Positions 47,130-59,079 of a stretch of 64,000 nucleotides of DNA are shown here, one piece after another. The stretch is from contig OY294068.1 in the NCBI GenBank assembly GCA_958510875.1, positions 21,060,297-21,124,296 of the forward strand, in the 5' to 3' direction. Under the pieces are notes generated by a model. The model was not told the origin of the DNA. It saw nothing but the letters and a program-made list of their open reading frames with translations, and ran no database searches. The DNA is from Endomychus coccineus. Taxonomy: Eukaryota > Arthropoda > Insecta > Coleoptera > Endomychidae. Made by a program: the position numbers and the translations under genes. Each line of letters opens with the position of its first letter. The stretch's first letter is position 1.

Positions 47130-47910
47130 ATGCCATTATGTACTTGTATTAATAAAATCTTTGAGTCTTCCAGGTTTTCTCCAGTCAGTGAGTTCGAAAA
47201 GAGGAAATGGTAACTAAGAGAACGTTTACTGACCCAGAATTGGTCTGTTCGAATATCTAATGCAATTAATCCCAGTTAGTGATTCGTAATGATGGAAGAT
47301 TGAATATTTTCAATTGAAAATTTCCTAGAAATTTTCAATCACTTTGATGCATTTCCAGTATCACTTAGAAAGTTGCTATTTCCTTTCTTTAAGGCATTAA
47401 AGGTATACTGACATCAAGTAAAAAAGAAGATGAAGGTATAGGTTGATTACTTGAGTCTCCCAGACTTTCTTCGATCAGTGAGTTCGGAAAGAGGAAATAG
47501 GAACTAAGAGAACGTTTACTGACCCAGAATTGGTCTGATCAAATATCTAATGCAATGCATGATGTACTTGTACTAAGAAAATCCTGTAAAAAGTCAGTCG
47601 CAAGATTGGATCCCAGTTAGTGATGCGTAATGATGGAAGGTTGAACATTCTCAATTGAAAATTTCGTGAAAATGTTTTATCACTTTGATGCATTTTCAGT
47701 ATCACTTAGAAAGTTGCTACTTCCTTTCGCTAATATGTTAATGGCATACTGATATCAAGTAAGGCAAAAAGTGAAGGTATATGTAGGCTGCTTGAGTCTT
47801 ACAGGCTTTCTTCAGTCAGTGAGTTCGAAAAGAGGAAATTGGTACTAGAAGAACATTCACTAACACAGAATTGACCTGACCCAATATCTTGTACTTGAGA
47901 ACTAAGAGAA
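47130..47910 (+). repeat. three-unit tandem repeat (290 and 341 bp periods)
   Basis: TTGAGTCT[TC][CA]CAGG marks unit starts at 47161, 47451 and 47792, and the third is truncated near 47905. Shared landmarks are CAGTGAGTTCG(A/G)AAAGAGGAAAT, GATGCATTT(C/T)CAGTATCACTTAG and AATGATGGAAG. Unit 2 carries about 50 extra bases (TGCATGATGTACTTGTACTAAG..CGCAAGATTGG). Non-coding, in the CSP intron. Confidence 0.8.
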
Positions 47911-48707
47911 AAATCTTGTTTGCGACTGGCAAACGTCAAAATATATCGAATACTTCTTAGCAACGTTTGGGATTGAGTTTCGAAAAATCCGTTCTTAGCG
48001 TGTGCCTTTGTAGGTCCGCTTTATAGTTTAGGAAATTCCGTGATGAGTGAGTGTTATTTGCCTTTTATGTACATAGCTTACTGATTATTCAGAAATATGG
48101 ATTTGCGCTCAATAGTGAACTTCTTCTCATTCTAGTTATTTAGGCTGTATGAACTAGTGTGCCTAATTGGAAATGAGGATTTCGTATCACCTATATCCTC
48201 ATGTAGGCTAGAGACTCGAATTGAGACTCTAGGATTAGAATGGTTTTAGACATTATTAAAAATCAGAACGTTTCTACTAGGGAGAAATCACCTGGGTAAT
48301 GTATTCAAGTTAGTATTACAAAGCCTCGCTTGAACCAATTACATGAGTTGATTCATCAATAGATGAAAATTATAGAACGGAAGATGTTATAGCATTAAAA
48401 AAAACAGCCGCAACGTCAAACAGATATATTGATTCAAGCTCCTAGCAGCCCCATTTGATTCTTTCCATAGAGCTCGGAATGAAGGAGATAACGAGGCCAT
48501 ATCTTGAGGTCTTAAATAAGAAAGAAACACACAAAACGTAGATTAGAGAACGAAACACCGAACTGTCTTACTTGAGCATTCTGTAACATTCTAGAAATCA
48601 ACTGTGATAGCAGAGAACGATTTTCAGATGTACTAAATGGAATAAACAAAATCTATGTAACTGGAATCAGTATTCTATGTATTTTTGCCCCCTCTTACGA
48701 CGGCAAG

Positions 48708-49490
48708 GGGAAAAGTCCCTGAAGAATGAAATAAGGAATGATTTATTCTGTCGAAACTTATTTTATTTCTCAACATAATATCCTTGTATCCCAATACACT
48801 TCGTTCAACGTTTTTCTAATTTTTTGATCCCTTCCAAATAATACGATTTCGGCAATGCTTCAAAATAGGCGTTTGTTCCAACGATGACCTCATCGTTGAA
48901 GCCAAATGTTTTGCCGCCGAGCCATTTATTCAAGTTTGGAAATAGTTAAAAACTGCAGGGGGTCAAATCTGGATAATATGATGAATGACGAAGCAATTCG
49001 TAGCACAATTCATGCAATTTTGCCATTGCGACTGCGAACCTGTGCGTTGTCCTTGTGGAAGAGCACTCTTTTCTTTGCCGCTTTGGCCTTAAATCGGCCT
49101 CTAAATCGGCGTCGAATCGATCCAACCGCTCTGCATAATATATGCCGGTGATCGTTTTGCCCTTTTCAAGGTAATCGATATGGACAAAGCCGTGTGCATC
49201 CCAAAAAATACCACAACGAAAATCAGTAAACCACTTGTGAATCGTTTCAATCGATGGTGAAAGATCCTCATAATGTTTAACAAGTAATGCTTTGGTTTGC
49301 GTAATGTTTTTCCACGCAAGAAATAATGTTTAATCTAGGCGCGATATTCACTATTTTCCATGTTTACAGAAAATTTCAAGGTTGATTGCTTTGGATGGGT
49401 GCCAAAACAGAGCTGACTGACGTATCAGTCTGAAAATTTCGATTGTGGCGCCATCTGTTTTATTTTTTAGGAACTTTCTCGTATCCCTCG
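48708..49490 (-). pseudogene. mariner relic 1 (internally deleted)
   Basis: Same consensus as the copy at 56083-59075. On the minus strand fragments read HYEDLSPSIETIHKWF, WDAHGFVHIDYLEKGKTITG, RVLFHKDNAQVRS and, near the end, IRKTLNEVYWDT-type residues before ACATAA-like termini: a D34D mariner transposase with many stops and deletions. Ends carry GGGGAAAAGTCCCTGAA at the left and a matching inverse near 49480. Confidence 0.7.
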
Positions 49491-50199
49491 TATACACTAT
49501 TTTATCCAGATCTGTTTCAGTCATTCTCTACTAATCACATGCACAAAACACTTTACTTCTACTGAAAAATTACATTTACTTGGTTCCGATTTTATATTCA
49601 TCATCAGCAAAAATCTACTTCAATTTTCCAAAGTGATCTGGGATATACCCTCAGGGATAACTCATGGTATTATCCAGATATACCAGGCACATTAAACCAA
49701 TAAACGCTGTCGTGGTCTTAATAATAAATCTATGAGAAGTAATGAGACTGTTAGACAGCCTGAACGGCATTTTATTATACTCATAAAGACCCTTCGAAGA
49801 TACGATGATATGTGGAGTTAGCATCTACAATGATACATAAAGTGGCATTTCCTAACTGATCATGGATGATGGGTACTGGATAGAAATATTATAAAATTGT
49901 GCTAAACTATGGAGGATGAGGAAACATTTATTGGCGCCACGATAGTTAGATCTGACAGCTCTTGATTTATTTTCATAAGATTTTGCGTTAGGCCTTAGGC
50001 GACTCGAGGATAGAATAAAATTATTTAAGGACATTTAAAAACATTAAAGCCTTTCAAAAGTCATTCTGTTGATGCGGAGAAGATTCATATTCCATTATAA
50101 CTCGACAATAATGGAAATAATTGATGAAAAAATGAGATAATTATGATTATTTAGGATTCAAATTTGAAATCACAAAATAGGGAAATATATTCTACTCAC

Positions 50200-50386
50200 T
50201 CTTCAATTCTCGACCTTCTGCAGTGCAAGGTCCTTGATCCATCAGACATTTCACGTAATTGGACAAAACTCGTCCATTCTTCAAGATGTTATCTACGTCG
50301 ATATTGTCGTACTTCGTATCGTAAGTTTGTGCTGCAGTTAACACGACGACGAAACAAAATAACGCTGCACTTACTATGACGTTCAT
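50200..50386 (-). CDS. chemosensory protein (OS-D), exon 1
   Basis: ATG at 50386, 62 codons plus one base to donor AAGA|GTGAGT at 50200. A signal peptide of 20 residues ([18 protein letters not shown]) precedes the mature start [19 protein letters not shown], then [20 protein letters not shown] with the first two cysteines spaced C-X6-C. The intron (45035-50199, 5,165 bp) interrupts one base past a Lys codon, as in other insect CSPs. Joined to 44841-45034 this is a textbook CSP: a secreted six-helix carrier of small hydrophobic molecules in chemosensory or other tissues. Reading without splicing gives a false 64-residue product. Confidence 0.95.
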
Positions 50387-50424
50387 AATGTTTGGATTTT
50401 GAAGAAGTGAATTCAGTCAGGTCA

Positions 50425-50431
50425 TTATATA
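50425..50431 (-). promoter_or_regulatory. TATA box of the canonical CSP gene
   Basis: TATATAA on the minus strand, 39-45 bp upstream of the start codon. Transcription would begin about 30 bp downstream, leaving a leader of only some 15-20 bases. Confidence 0.6.
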
Positions 50432-50799
50432 AGTAGTAGGGCTAAAGGGGGTTAAAGGAAAGTAAGAGTCTTGCGTGATTTGAATTAGTAATATCTGTTT
50501 TAGTTGATTGGTGTCCTACTTCTTATAATACCAGCGAGAGTGTTTCGTAGAAGAAACAAGATGTCAATGCTCTTGGAAAGCACAACACTTCTCTTTATCC
50601 AAGAAATACGTATTACGGTCGTACTTATTTGCTTAATGTTTGTTATAGCTTTATTTATTTTGGTAAAAAAGCCTTGATCTCTTTATGATGGTGAAATAGT
50701 AAATTTCATAATTATAATGTAAAACTTTTGTCACGTATTTTTACTTCCTTTACTAGGACGCTAGAAAACATGCTCTCGGACCATACAGCCCAATTTGTT

Positions 50800-52034
50800 G
50801 GTCGAATGTCCGAGGGGAACTAGATTTCTGTTTCAAAACTGAATATACAAAAAGGAGAATATTTTCAGAACATAACATAATTGAATGCTCATCTGAATTG
50901 AATAATGAAGATTGGAGCAGTGTGACTAATAATACTGATGTTATAACACTTCCTGTACTAACTTAATTTCCAAATTACATTTACCCAATAAGTTCTCCGC
51001 TGTGAAGTTCCACAAAAATCAAAAGAAATCTAATAATTGATTCATTAATGGGATAAGAACATCCTACAAAAACAAAAAAGAATACTATAAGCTATATAAA
51101 TTAAGCATAATCACAGCAATTTTCTTTAAGACCTATTCTAGAATCTACAGAAAGGTTATCGTGGCCCCTAGACGTATGAATAACAATCATTTCATTCAAA
51201 AGGCTACTAAAAAAACAAAGCATCTTAGATTATTCGAAATTGTGCAAGAAATAATAACAAAAGTAAAAACATTTTTCATGTACAAAATTTTCAAATACGC
51301 GATGAAACACTGAATAGATTAAACAACTTTTTTTATTAACAACGGAAATAGCAGTACAATTGATGTACAGGTTAATAACATAAAGGCTTCAATTTATCCT
51401 TCCAAGTCATCATACCTATATGAAACCAATGAAACTGAAATCAAAGAAGTGACTGATAATCTGAAGAATAGACATGCCATTGGCTATTACAAAATTCCTA
51501 TTGAATTCATAAAAAATTTTGAACTTTTTCAAATGGAATTTTTCTAGAATGTCTAAAAGAAACGATAAGTTTATCTGAACAACTATAGATCGATTGTTCT
51601 TCTGAATAATGTAGCAAAATAATAGAAAAAATTATTCACAATAGAATATCGAATTTCATGATACAACATAATATATTTAACCCTAATCAGAACGTTTATA
51701 TTAGGGGAAGGTCAACAGATCGGGCAATTTACATAAACATAAAGTAGGAGTGTTATTTCTTGATCTACCCAAAGCTTTCGACTCTGTAAATTATGACAGA
51801 TTACTTAACAAGTTATTCTGTCTAGGTGTCAGAAATATTGCTTATAACTTGATTAAAACTTATCTTTCAAATAGAAAATGGAAAATTGTAATAACAAATC
51901 ATCGTCATGAGTCTCATTCGGACTGGAATTTTACATGGGAGGGAGTTCCACAGGGCTCAGCATTGGGATATTTGCTATTCCTGCGCTATATAAATGACCT
52001 ACTCGGAATGATTGAAAATATGGTGATCATTTAA
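50800..52034 (+). pseudogene. LINE endonuclease-RT linker and reverse transcriptase relic
   Basis: Pieces in shifting frames read LNNEDWSSVTNNTDVITL (about 50900-50960, linker region), then IRTSYKNKKEYYKLYKL-type residues, and at 51750-52034 an RT core: LFLDLPKAFDSVNYDRLLNK, LIKTYLSNRKWK and GVPQGSALGYLLFLRYINDL. The catalytic YxDD box is missing because homology ends at about 52030, where an inverted Penelope-like fragment begins. Confidence 0.8.
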
Positions 52035-52035
52035 A

Positions 52036-52250
52036 AGGTTTCCTTCATTTTTGAACTTATTAATTTCAATTTTCTCTAATTTGCTTAATACTTTACTTTT
52101 ATTTGACTTAAAGAGAATCTCAAAATCATCTTTGAAATGATGATCAGTGTCTTTAATATGGTTTACAACTTTGGAATCTCCTTTGTTCGATTCAAAATAT
52201 TCTTTAATTTTAGTTTTGGAAGATCTTCTTGTCTGGCATGTATGAAATTT
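52036..52250 (-). pseudogene. Penelope-like element C-terminal fragment
   Basis: On the minus strand: KTKIKEYFESNKGDSKVVNH, then IKDTDHHFKDDFEILFKSNK and LSKLEKIEINKFKNE, the end of the GIY-YIG-linked region in Penelope-like proteins (H...H.F....EIL......LE..EI). It abuts the LINE relic. Confidence 0.6.
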
Positions 52251-54121
52251 ATCACAATCTTCACACTACTCTCTAGAGTGTGGAAATTGTGATAAATTCT
52301 ATATATGAATTTTCAACAAGTAAGCCCCAAAACCATCCAAACAATACAATGGTTTACAATAGTGTACAGATGGTCTGACGAAATAGTAATTTTTTCTAGT
52401 CATACGATTTTCTGAAAGCTTAAATGTTTATTGCATTTGGAATGAAATTGAAATTGAATTGGCGTTCTATCCACAACTTGGGTAGGGCTAATTTAACGTT
52501 ATGGGACAAGCGTTACTGCTCCTCCTGATACATAGTTTCATTTTATTAGCGATTCGTATGCAAATTAAAATTAAACTTGTTGCAAAACCGCTTTCTCACT
52601 CACCGTTTCGCTTGATAGTGATCAATTTTTTTCATACTATCAATCAATTTGTAGCCAGAACCAATCACATTATCGTAGCAGTTCAGTTTTTTCACTGGGT
52701 CTTTTTTCGGATCCGGTAATTTAATATATAAGCCAGAGGCCAGCATGGATTAATTATACATTCATCTCACGTATCTTGCAGATTGGAAAAATTATGATTA
52801 TATACAAGAGCTTGTTTTGATATGGATAATACATGGTTCTCTGATTCCACAATACCGAATTTGCTAATTAACTACTAGGAATTGATTGTACTATGGTTTA
52901 GTCAATAAATAATTCTCCTTATTAGTTTTTCAACACGTTCAGATCCCACTCGCAATAAATCATTCAGAAGGAACACATACAGTTTTTTTTGTACAAAGCT
53001 ATGTGTTTTCGAAATCCAGGCAAATTTTGTGGAACAGCTCCTACATTTTGGTATAATCCACATGGAATGAGTGGGTTATTCCTTCACATATTTCGAAGTT
53101 TGCAAAGAGAATACTTCTTTTTCGGTAGTTGATATCACGTATTTCAGTGATAGTTGTACATTCATGGGGCTAATTCATGGGTCCGGTGATGAGTTGGTCA
53201 TGCGACAGGAGCGTCAAGGTTGTGGCCTCTAGTTAGAGATGGCTATGATTATTCCTTCTGGACCTGTAAAAAGTGCACTATCGCATTTCATGACTTTGAG
53301 TATTTTTTAAGCTATTGCATATAGCTTTTATCGCGGGCCTTGAGCGCGGCGACCGAATCAAGAAATTCCGTAACGAAAAAACCTAAGACCTGAACACGTA
53401 ACATGTGTCAAATTAATTAATTAATTTGAAGTTTCTAAAAGTGAGAAATTTCGCTATTTTATACGAATGTTATAACACTCTAGCGCTTTAGACGCCGGGA
53501 TTTTCACGTGGCCTATCGAAATTGAAGGTTCAAATTGTATAAAAACACAATTGCATGAACGTCAGACGTCCTCTGTAATTAGCTACGAACGAAATCATTT
53601 TGACATATGCCTCTAGGAGCTCGCTACGCGTCAGTTAGAGTTTATATGTTAGACGTGCGTAGCTGAGTCCTGAGAGTACCTGTTTCTATATTAATTAAAT
53701 TTTCCTATTTAATCGACATTTTGGGGCCCGAGACTATGCTCTTTAGTTGGCCCCGTTCATAAACTAACGACATGGAGTGAAAACCGCATGCGAAAATTTT
53801 TTGCCAAGACGTTATAAGTTCCGAAGATTTGCACTTTTCTAACTCGCGAGCTACGCGCCTCTCACGTGAACGTCATTCGATTTATCGAAAATTAACCAAT
53901 TTAAAATAGTTTTCGACCCCGTTTGTGACTATTGCGACCTTGTAAAAGGTTCAAAGTTAACATTTCGTTTTACATTCCACAACCACCCTTGACCAAGATA
54001 ATTTTTAATTTGTAGTTCATTACTGTTTTACAACTGAAATAAATAGGTATGAAATTTGTAGGTTATTGATGATGTCAGTGCGACAGTGACATAATTAAGG
54101 CAAAAAGCAGCAGCTCTGGCA

Positions 54122-54385
54122 GTGCAAAATAGAGTCGGCAATCTCGCTGTTCCCATTGACTTACGAACAGCAAATATTTCATTAACATCGAATAGAAAAT
54201 GTATAGCCAAACGCAAAAATTTTCCATTAACTTCAGCTCTTGCTATAACTATACATAAATCGCAAGGTGGGACTTTTGACGAAATAGTATATGAGTATAG
54301 TAAAGCACATTCTCAGGAACTCGTTTATGTTGCGCTCTCTCGGGTGACTAATATTGAAAAACTGTATCACGACAAAAAACGATAA
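54122..54385 (+). pseudogene. Pif1-like helicase C-terminus (helentron)
   Basis: LPLTS-like segment FPLTSALAITIHKSQGGTFD followed by HSQELVYVALSRVTNIEKLY: helicase motifs V and VI of the Pif1 family as found in Helitron RepHel proteins. Everything upstream (Rep domain, motifs I-IV) is missing. The next ORF overlaps it in another frame, so a frameshift lies near 54355-54385. Confidence 0.85.
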
Positions 54386-55213
54386 TTCTACATTCAAGTT
54401 TTATCATAATCGAAGGCAAGCTGCATCCACTGCATCTTTGTTGCAAGAATTCAAAAGACTGTCGTTAAATAGTGTTCAGACGACAGTTCAAAGTGTCTTA
54501 GATTTCATTAGTAATAGAAATTGCATTTCAATAATGACTTTCAATTGCCAAAGTCTAAATAGTCACAAATACGATTTACAAGATTCAGTTACGAGACAAA
54601 CAAATGTGTTACATCTTACCGAAACTTGCATGGCGCATGATAATCCGATTGAAATACCTAATTTCAATTGTATTGTTCAATTCAAACGAGATACTGTTCC
54701 GAAAGGTGGGGTAGCTATTTACCAAAATAATAATAATGTAACTAATATTATGACTCCGAATATTGAAATAAATATTGCACACGTTAGCGATGTTAATGTT
54801 TATTTGTTGGAGATATTTGTGCGTGCTTATGCAAACTTAGAAATGGCCTACACATAGTCATGGTAGCAATTTACATTTCTCCGAATCCAAAATTGGACGA
54901 GGTAGAGCATTTTATTCATCGCACTTCACTGGAGTACACTGAAGAAGGGTCGAAAATACTTGGTACAAATGGTAATAAATTTCCACTTATCTTGGCTGGC
55001 CACTTTTCTGATAAAAAATCAGAGCGGTTGACAACTTTTCTTTCGGAAACATTGAATTTGAAAATGAATAATGATTCACGAGAGTCCACAACAAAATATG
55101 GGACCACCATTGACGCGATATTTTCCAGATATTTAGAGGATATCAAGTCTCAAACTTATGTCTCTTATTTCAGTTACCATAAACCTATAGTTTCAATGAT
55201 AACAAATTCCTGA
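54354..55213 (+). pseudogene. endonuclease/exonuclease/phosphatase-like domain (helentron)
   Basis: Two ORFs (54354-54857 and 54860-55213) separated by a stop and a shift. SIMTFNCQSLNSHKYDLQDS, then VLHLTETCM and PKGGVAIYQN are the N-terminal strands of the apurinic endonuclease-like fold. VAIYISPNPKLDEVEHFIH, ILAGHFSDKKSERL (the usual GDFN appears altered to GHFS, losing the catalytic Asp) and YGTTIDAIFSRY complete it. SYFSYHKPIVS contains the terminal His. The lost Asp and the frame breaks make it inactive. Confidence 0.8.
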
Positions 55214-56080
55214 ATAACCTACATGTATTGTAAGATAATTAAAATATTTAAACGATGTTAACTTCTCATTTATTCAATAAAAGAAAAAAAATTGTTTTCT
55301 TATCGGTCACCACACTCAAAAAGTGTAACTTGAATTAATATTAATATCAAAGAAAAATCTTAAATTAATATCAAAGAAAATAAAATACTGCATAAATTAA
55401 AAATAAATAAATAATTATAATTGCATAAGTTGAGAAAAAATGCTATGCAATAGCTTTACCGCGGCAGTCCCCGAGTGCCACACGTCTTTTTTTTTAATGT
55501 TGAATGATAATACTCAGTTTTCTGTTGGTGGGTTTGATTTATTTGGTGAGGCACTGTTTCCCGTCTTTGCTTGGAGCAGCCGAGGGTTATATTGGAAGAA
55601 CATGTGTACTTGATTACACAAAACCTACTCTATAGGGTTGGGGTGGATAATACCGACCGACCCCTTAAGTCTTGTTGTCAATATTGTCTTCAGTGTTCAT
55701 ACGGGGTTGATGGAAATCAGTTAATTCAAAGTCTCCAACATCAACAATTGAAAGTATATTTCAGAAATTTTAAATATCAAAAAAAAGTTATTAATTTTTC
55801 TTAAAACTATGTAGCCATCGGGCTAAGTATCATATTTTGAATTCCATTAAAAATGTATAAGATCAAGTAGCTCTTCATAAATCAACTTGCTCATAGAAGA
55901 ATATGCGATACTTAAAAAAGCTAATAAGGGTATTAAGTAATATTTGCTGATACTTTTCTTGTACATATTATTTCAAAATGTAATATTTCTAGAGTTGTAT
56001 TAAGTAAATTCTGATTATATTTACGAAGTATATTATTTCGATCATTATAGAACTATGCTAATATAATAATAGTCACGAGG
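55214..56080. other. AT-rich spacer, no gene recognised
   Basis: Holds the inverted 38-bp copy (55441-55478) of the LINE piece at 45471-45508. The ORF at 55571-55804 has no recognisable motif. Confidence 0.4.
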
Positions 56081-56480
56081 GCAAGGTCCCTGAAAAGTGA
56101 AACCAGAAATGATTTATTTCGGCAAAACTTATTTTATTTCTCAACAAAATCTCCTTGTAGCCCGATACACCTCGTTTAACGTTTTTCAAATTTTTCGATC
56201 CCTTTCAAAGAATACGTTTTCAGTAATCCTTCAAAATATGCGTTTGTTTCAGCGATGGCCCCATCGTTGAAGTCAAATCGTTTTCGCCCCACCATTTCTT
56301 CAAGTTTGGAAATTTATTAAAATCGCAGGGGTCAAATCTGGAGAATATGGTGGATGACGAACCAATTCGCACCGCAATTCATGCGATTTTGCCATTGTGA
56401 CTGCGGACCTGTGCGCCGGTGCGTTGTTCTGGTTAACAAGCAATTTTTTCTTTGCCAAATGCAGACACTTTCTTCAAATC

Positions 56481-58480
56481 TGTATCTACGTCATCTTCTA
56501 GGAATTTGTTAATTTTTCTTCATAAAACGTAACAAATTCTAGCCTTCGGCGGTTTTTATTGTCGCTGATCACGAGTATGTTACTCACAAAGTTTTGCAAA
56601 TTAGCTGGGGTGTTTCCGGGTCTCTGGAGCCCTGTGTATATACGCCATCTTCTAGAAATTTGTTAATTTTTCTTCATAAAACGTAACAAATTCTAGCCTT
56701 CGGGGGTTTTTATTGTCGCTGATCACGAGTATGTTACTCACAAAGTTTTGCAAATTAGCTGGGGTGTTTCCGGGTCTCTGGAGCCCTGTGTATATACGTC
56801 ATCTTCTAGGAATTTGTTAATTTTTCTTCATAAAACGTAACAAATTCTAGCCTTCGGCGGTTTTTATTGTCGCTGATCACGAGTATGTTACTCACAAAGT
56901 TTTGCAAATTAGCTGGGGTGTTTCCGGGTCTCTGGAGCCCTGTGTATATACGCCATCTTCTAGAAATTTGTTAATTTTTCTTCATAAAACGTAACAAATT
57001 CTAGCCTTCGGCGGTTTTTATTGTCGCTGATCACGAGTATGTTACTCACAAAGTTTTGCAAATTAGCTGGGGTGTTTCCGGGTCTCTGGAGCCCTGTGTA
57101 TATACGCCATCTTCTAGAAATTTGTTAATTTTTCTTCATAAAACGTAACAAATTCTAGCCTTCGGCGGTTTTTATTGTCGCTGATCACGAGTATGTTACT
57201 CACAAAGTTTTGCAAATTAGCTGGGGTGTTTCCGGGTCTCTGGAGCCCTGTGTATATACGCCATCTTCTAGAAATTTGTTAATTTTTCTTCATAAAACGT
57301 AACAAATTCTAGCCTTCGGGGGTTTTTATTGTCGCTGATCACGAGTATGTTACTCACAAAGTTTTGCAAATTAGCTGGGGTGTTTCCGGGTCTCTGGAGC
57401 CCTGTGTATATACGCCATCTTCTAGAAATTTGTTAATTTTTCTTCATAAAACGTAACAAATTCTAGCCTTCGGCGGTTTTTATTGTCGCTGATCACGAGT
57501 ATGTTACTCACAAAGTTTTGCAAATTAGCTGGGGTGTTTCCGGGTCTCTGGAGCCCTGTGTATATACGCCATCTTCTAGAAAATTGTTAATTTTTCTTCA
57601 TAAAACGTAACAAATTCTAGCCTTCGGCGGTTTTTATTGTCGCTGATCACGAGTATGTTACTCACAAAGTTTTGCAAATTAGCTGGGGTGTTTCCGGGTC
57701 TCTGGAGCCCTGTGTATATACGCCATCTTCTAGAAAATTGTTAATTTTTCTTCATAAAACGTAACAAATTCTAGCCTTCGGCGGTTTTTATTGTCGCTGA
57801 TCACGAGTATGGTACTCAGAATGTTTTGCAAATTAGCTGGGGTGTTTCCGGGTCTCTGGAGCCCTGTTTATATACGCCATCTTCAAGAAATTTGTTAATT
57901 TTTCTTCATAAAACGTAACAAATTCTAGCCTTCGGGTGTATTTATTGTCGCTGATCACGAGTATGGTACTCACAATGTTCTGCAAATTACCTGGGGGTGT
58001 TTCCGGGTCCCTGAAGCCCACTGTATTACGTCATCTTCTAGGAATTTGCTATGTTTTTAGATATTATGAAAATACCAATACGAATAAAAATCCGTAGTTT
58101 GCGTTCTCAGGATCACGACTATGCATGAGCTTTGTGAATGTCATAATCGTGATCGGCGACTTCGAATACCCCCGAGAGCCAAATATTGTTACATTTCATG
58201 AATGAAAATTAACAAATCCCTTGAAGATGATATGGATAAGCACGGCCTGGGATACCCAGAAACACACCCAGGTAATTTGCACAACATTGTGAGTATCATA
58301 ATCGTGATCGGCGACAATAAAAACCCCCCACAGCCAGAATTTGTTACATTTTATGAAGAAAACTAACAAATTCCTAGAAGATGGCGTAGATAAACTGGGC
58401 TCCAGAGACCTAGACACACCCCCAAGTAATTTGCAGAACATTGTGAGTATCATAATCGTGATTGTCTACAATCATCATCA
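56481..58480. mobile_element. foldback-like element built of 154-bp repeats, 10-bp target duplication
   Basis: Flanked on both sides by TCTTCAAATC (56471-56480 and 58481-58490), which is mariner sequence, so the 2.0-kb block is an insertion. It consists of a direct array of ten units (56492-58031), a short spacer (58045-58110) and about two inverted, more diverged units (58113-58480). This resembles Drosophila FB/Galileo foldback elements, whose arms are tandem repeats and which make 7-9 bp duplications. No transposase is present. Confidence 0.75.
56492..58031 (+). repeat. tandem array: ten 154-bp units
   Basis: CATCTTCTAG (or CATCTTCAAG in the last) recurs at 56492, 56646, 56800, 56954, 57108, 57262, 57416, 57570, 57724 and 57878, always 154 bp apart, with an eleventh partial unit at 58032. 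Central units are almost identical (variants: GGGGG/GGCGG at the TTCGG block, CGTC/CGCC, AATTTG/AAATTG). The outer right units are more diverged, the usual outcome of unequal exchange. Each unit holds the inverted pair AATTTGTTA..TAACAAATT with a 13-bp loop. Confidence 0.97.
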
Positions 58481-59079
58481 TCTTCAAATCGATCCAACAG
58501 CTCTGCATAATATACGTCAGTAATCGTTTTGATCTTTTCAAGGTGAACGATATGGACGAAACCGTATGCATCCCAAAAAAACTGTCAACATGGCTTTGTT
58601 GGCGGATAAATCCACTTTGAACTTTTCCGGCTTCGATTCGTCAGGACAAGTCCAATGTTTCGACTGTTAGTTGGACTCTGGTGTGTTGTGATGACTCCAT
58701 GTTTCGTCCACATTTACAAAACGTCCTTCTTTTCGCTCTTGAACATCGCCAAACACTCCTTTGAAGTTGTCACACGGTCGCGCTTGTTGTCAGCCAATCG
58801 ATGGAGAGGAGTCCTCATAATTTCAAAAAGCGATGCTTTGGTTTGTGTAATGTTTTTTCCACGCAAGAAATAATATTTAATCAAGATGCGAAATTCTCTT
58901 TTTCCCATGATTACAAATATCTTCAAGGTTGCTTGCTTTTTAGGGTGTCAAAACAGATTCAAATGACATATCACTCTGAAAATGTTAATGCGTTTTAGTT
59001 AAAGATGGTACATCATAAATGTCACATGGATTTTTCGAGTGTGGTGCTATCTGTTTTATTTTTCAGGGACTTTTCACCT

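Larger units (their letters stand above)
53300..55213 (+). mobile_element. helentron relic (copy B) with helicase and endonuclease remnants
   Basis: Starts with TTAAGCTATTGCATATAGC (hairpin-forming) and a GC-rich block that is the inverse of 46395-46450. It continues with sequence shared with copy A to about 53930, then the coding remnants at 54122-55213. The combination of a Pif1-type helicase end with an apurinic-type endonuclease domain is characteristic of helentrons rather than canonical Helitrons. The 3' end is not precisely visible. Confidence 0.7.
56083..59075 (-). mobile_element. mariner relic 2, split by the foldback element
   Basis: Left part 56083-56480 and right part 58481-59075 together match relic 1 (48708-49490) and extend it. 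The minus-strand left part ends in degenerate residues like GSKNLKNVKRGVSGYKEIL then the stop that closes mariner transposases (..LQGDYVEK). The right part has KRLFRSIDWL..VTTSKECLAMF pieces and PCCDESWSHHNTPES-type sequence from the transposase N-terminal half. Ends AAGGTCCCTGAAAAGTGAAA and the inverse TTTTTCAGGGACTTTTCACC are its inverted repeats. Confidence 0.7.

Noticed and set aside
50192..50386. 64-residue unspliced CSP product
   Set aside because: The donor GTGAGT lies before its stop, and exon 2 at 44841-45034 restores the complete four-cysteine protein.
45474..55475. the shared 38-bp piece as helentron termini
   Set aside because: The first copy lies inside LINE-like sequence and neither coincides with the inverted block that marks the helentron copies.
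56492..58031. CRISPR-like regular array
   Set aside because: There are no unique spacers; whole 154-bp units repeat back to back in eukaryotic DNA.
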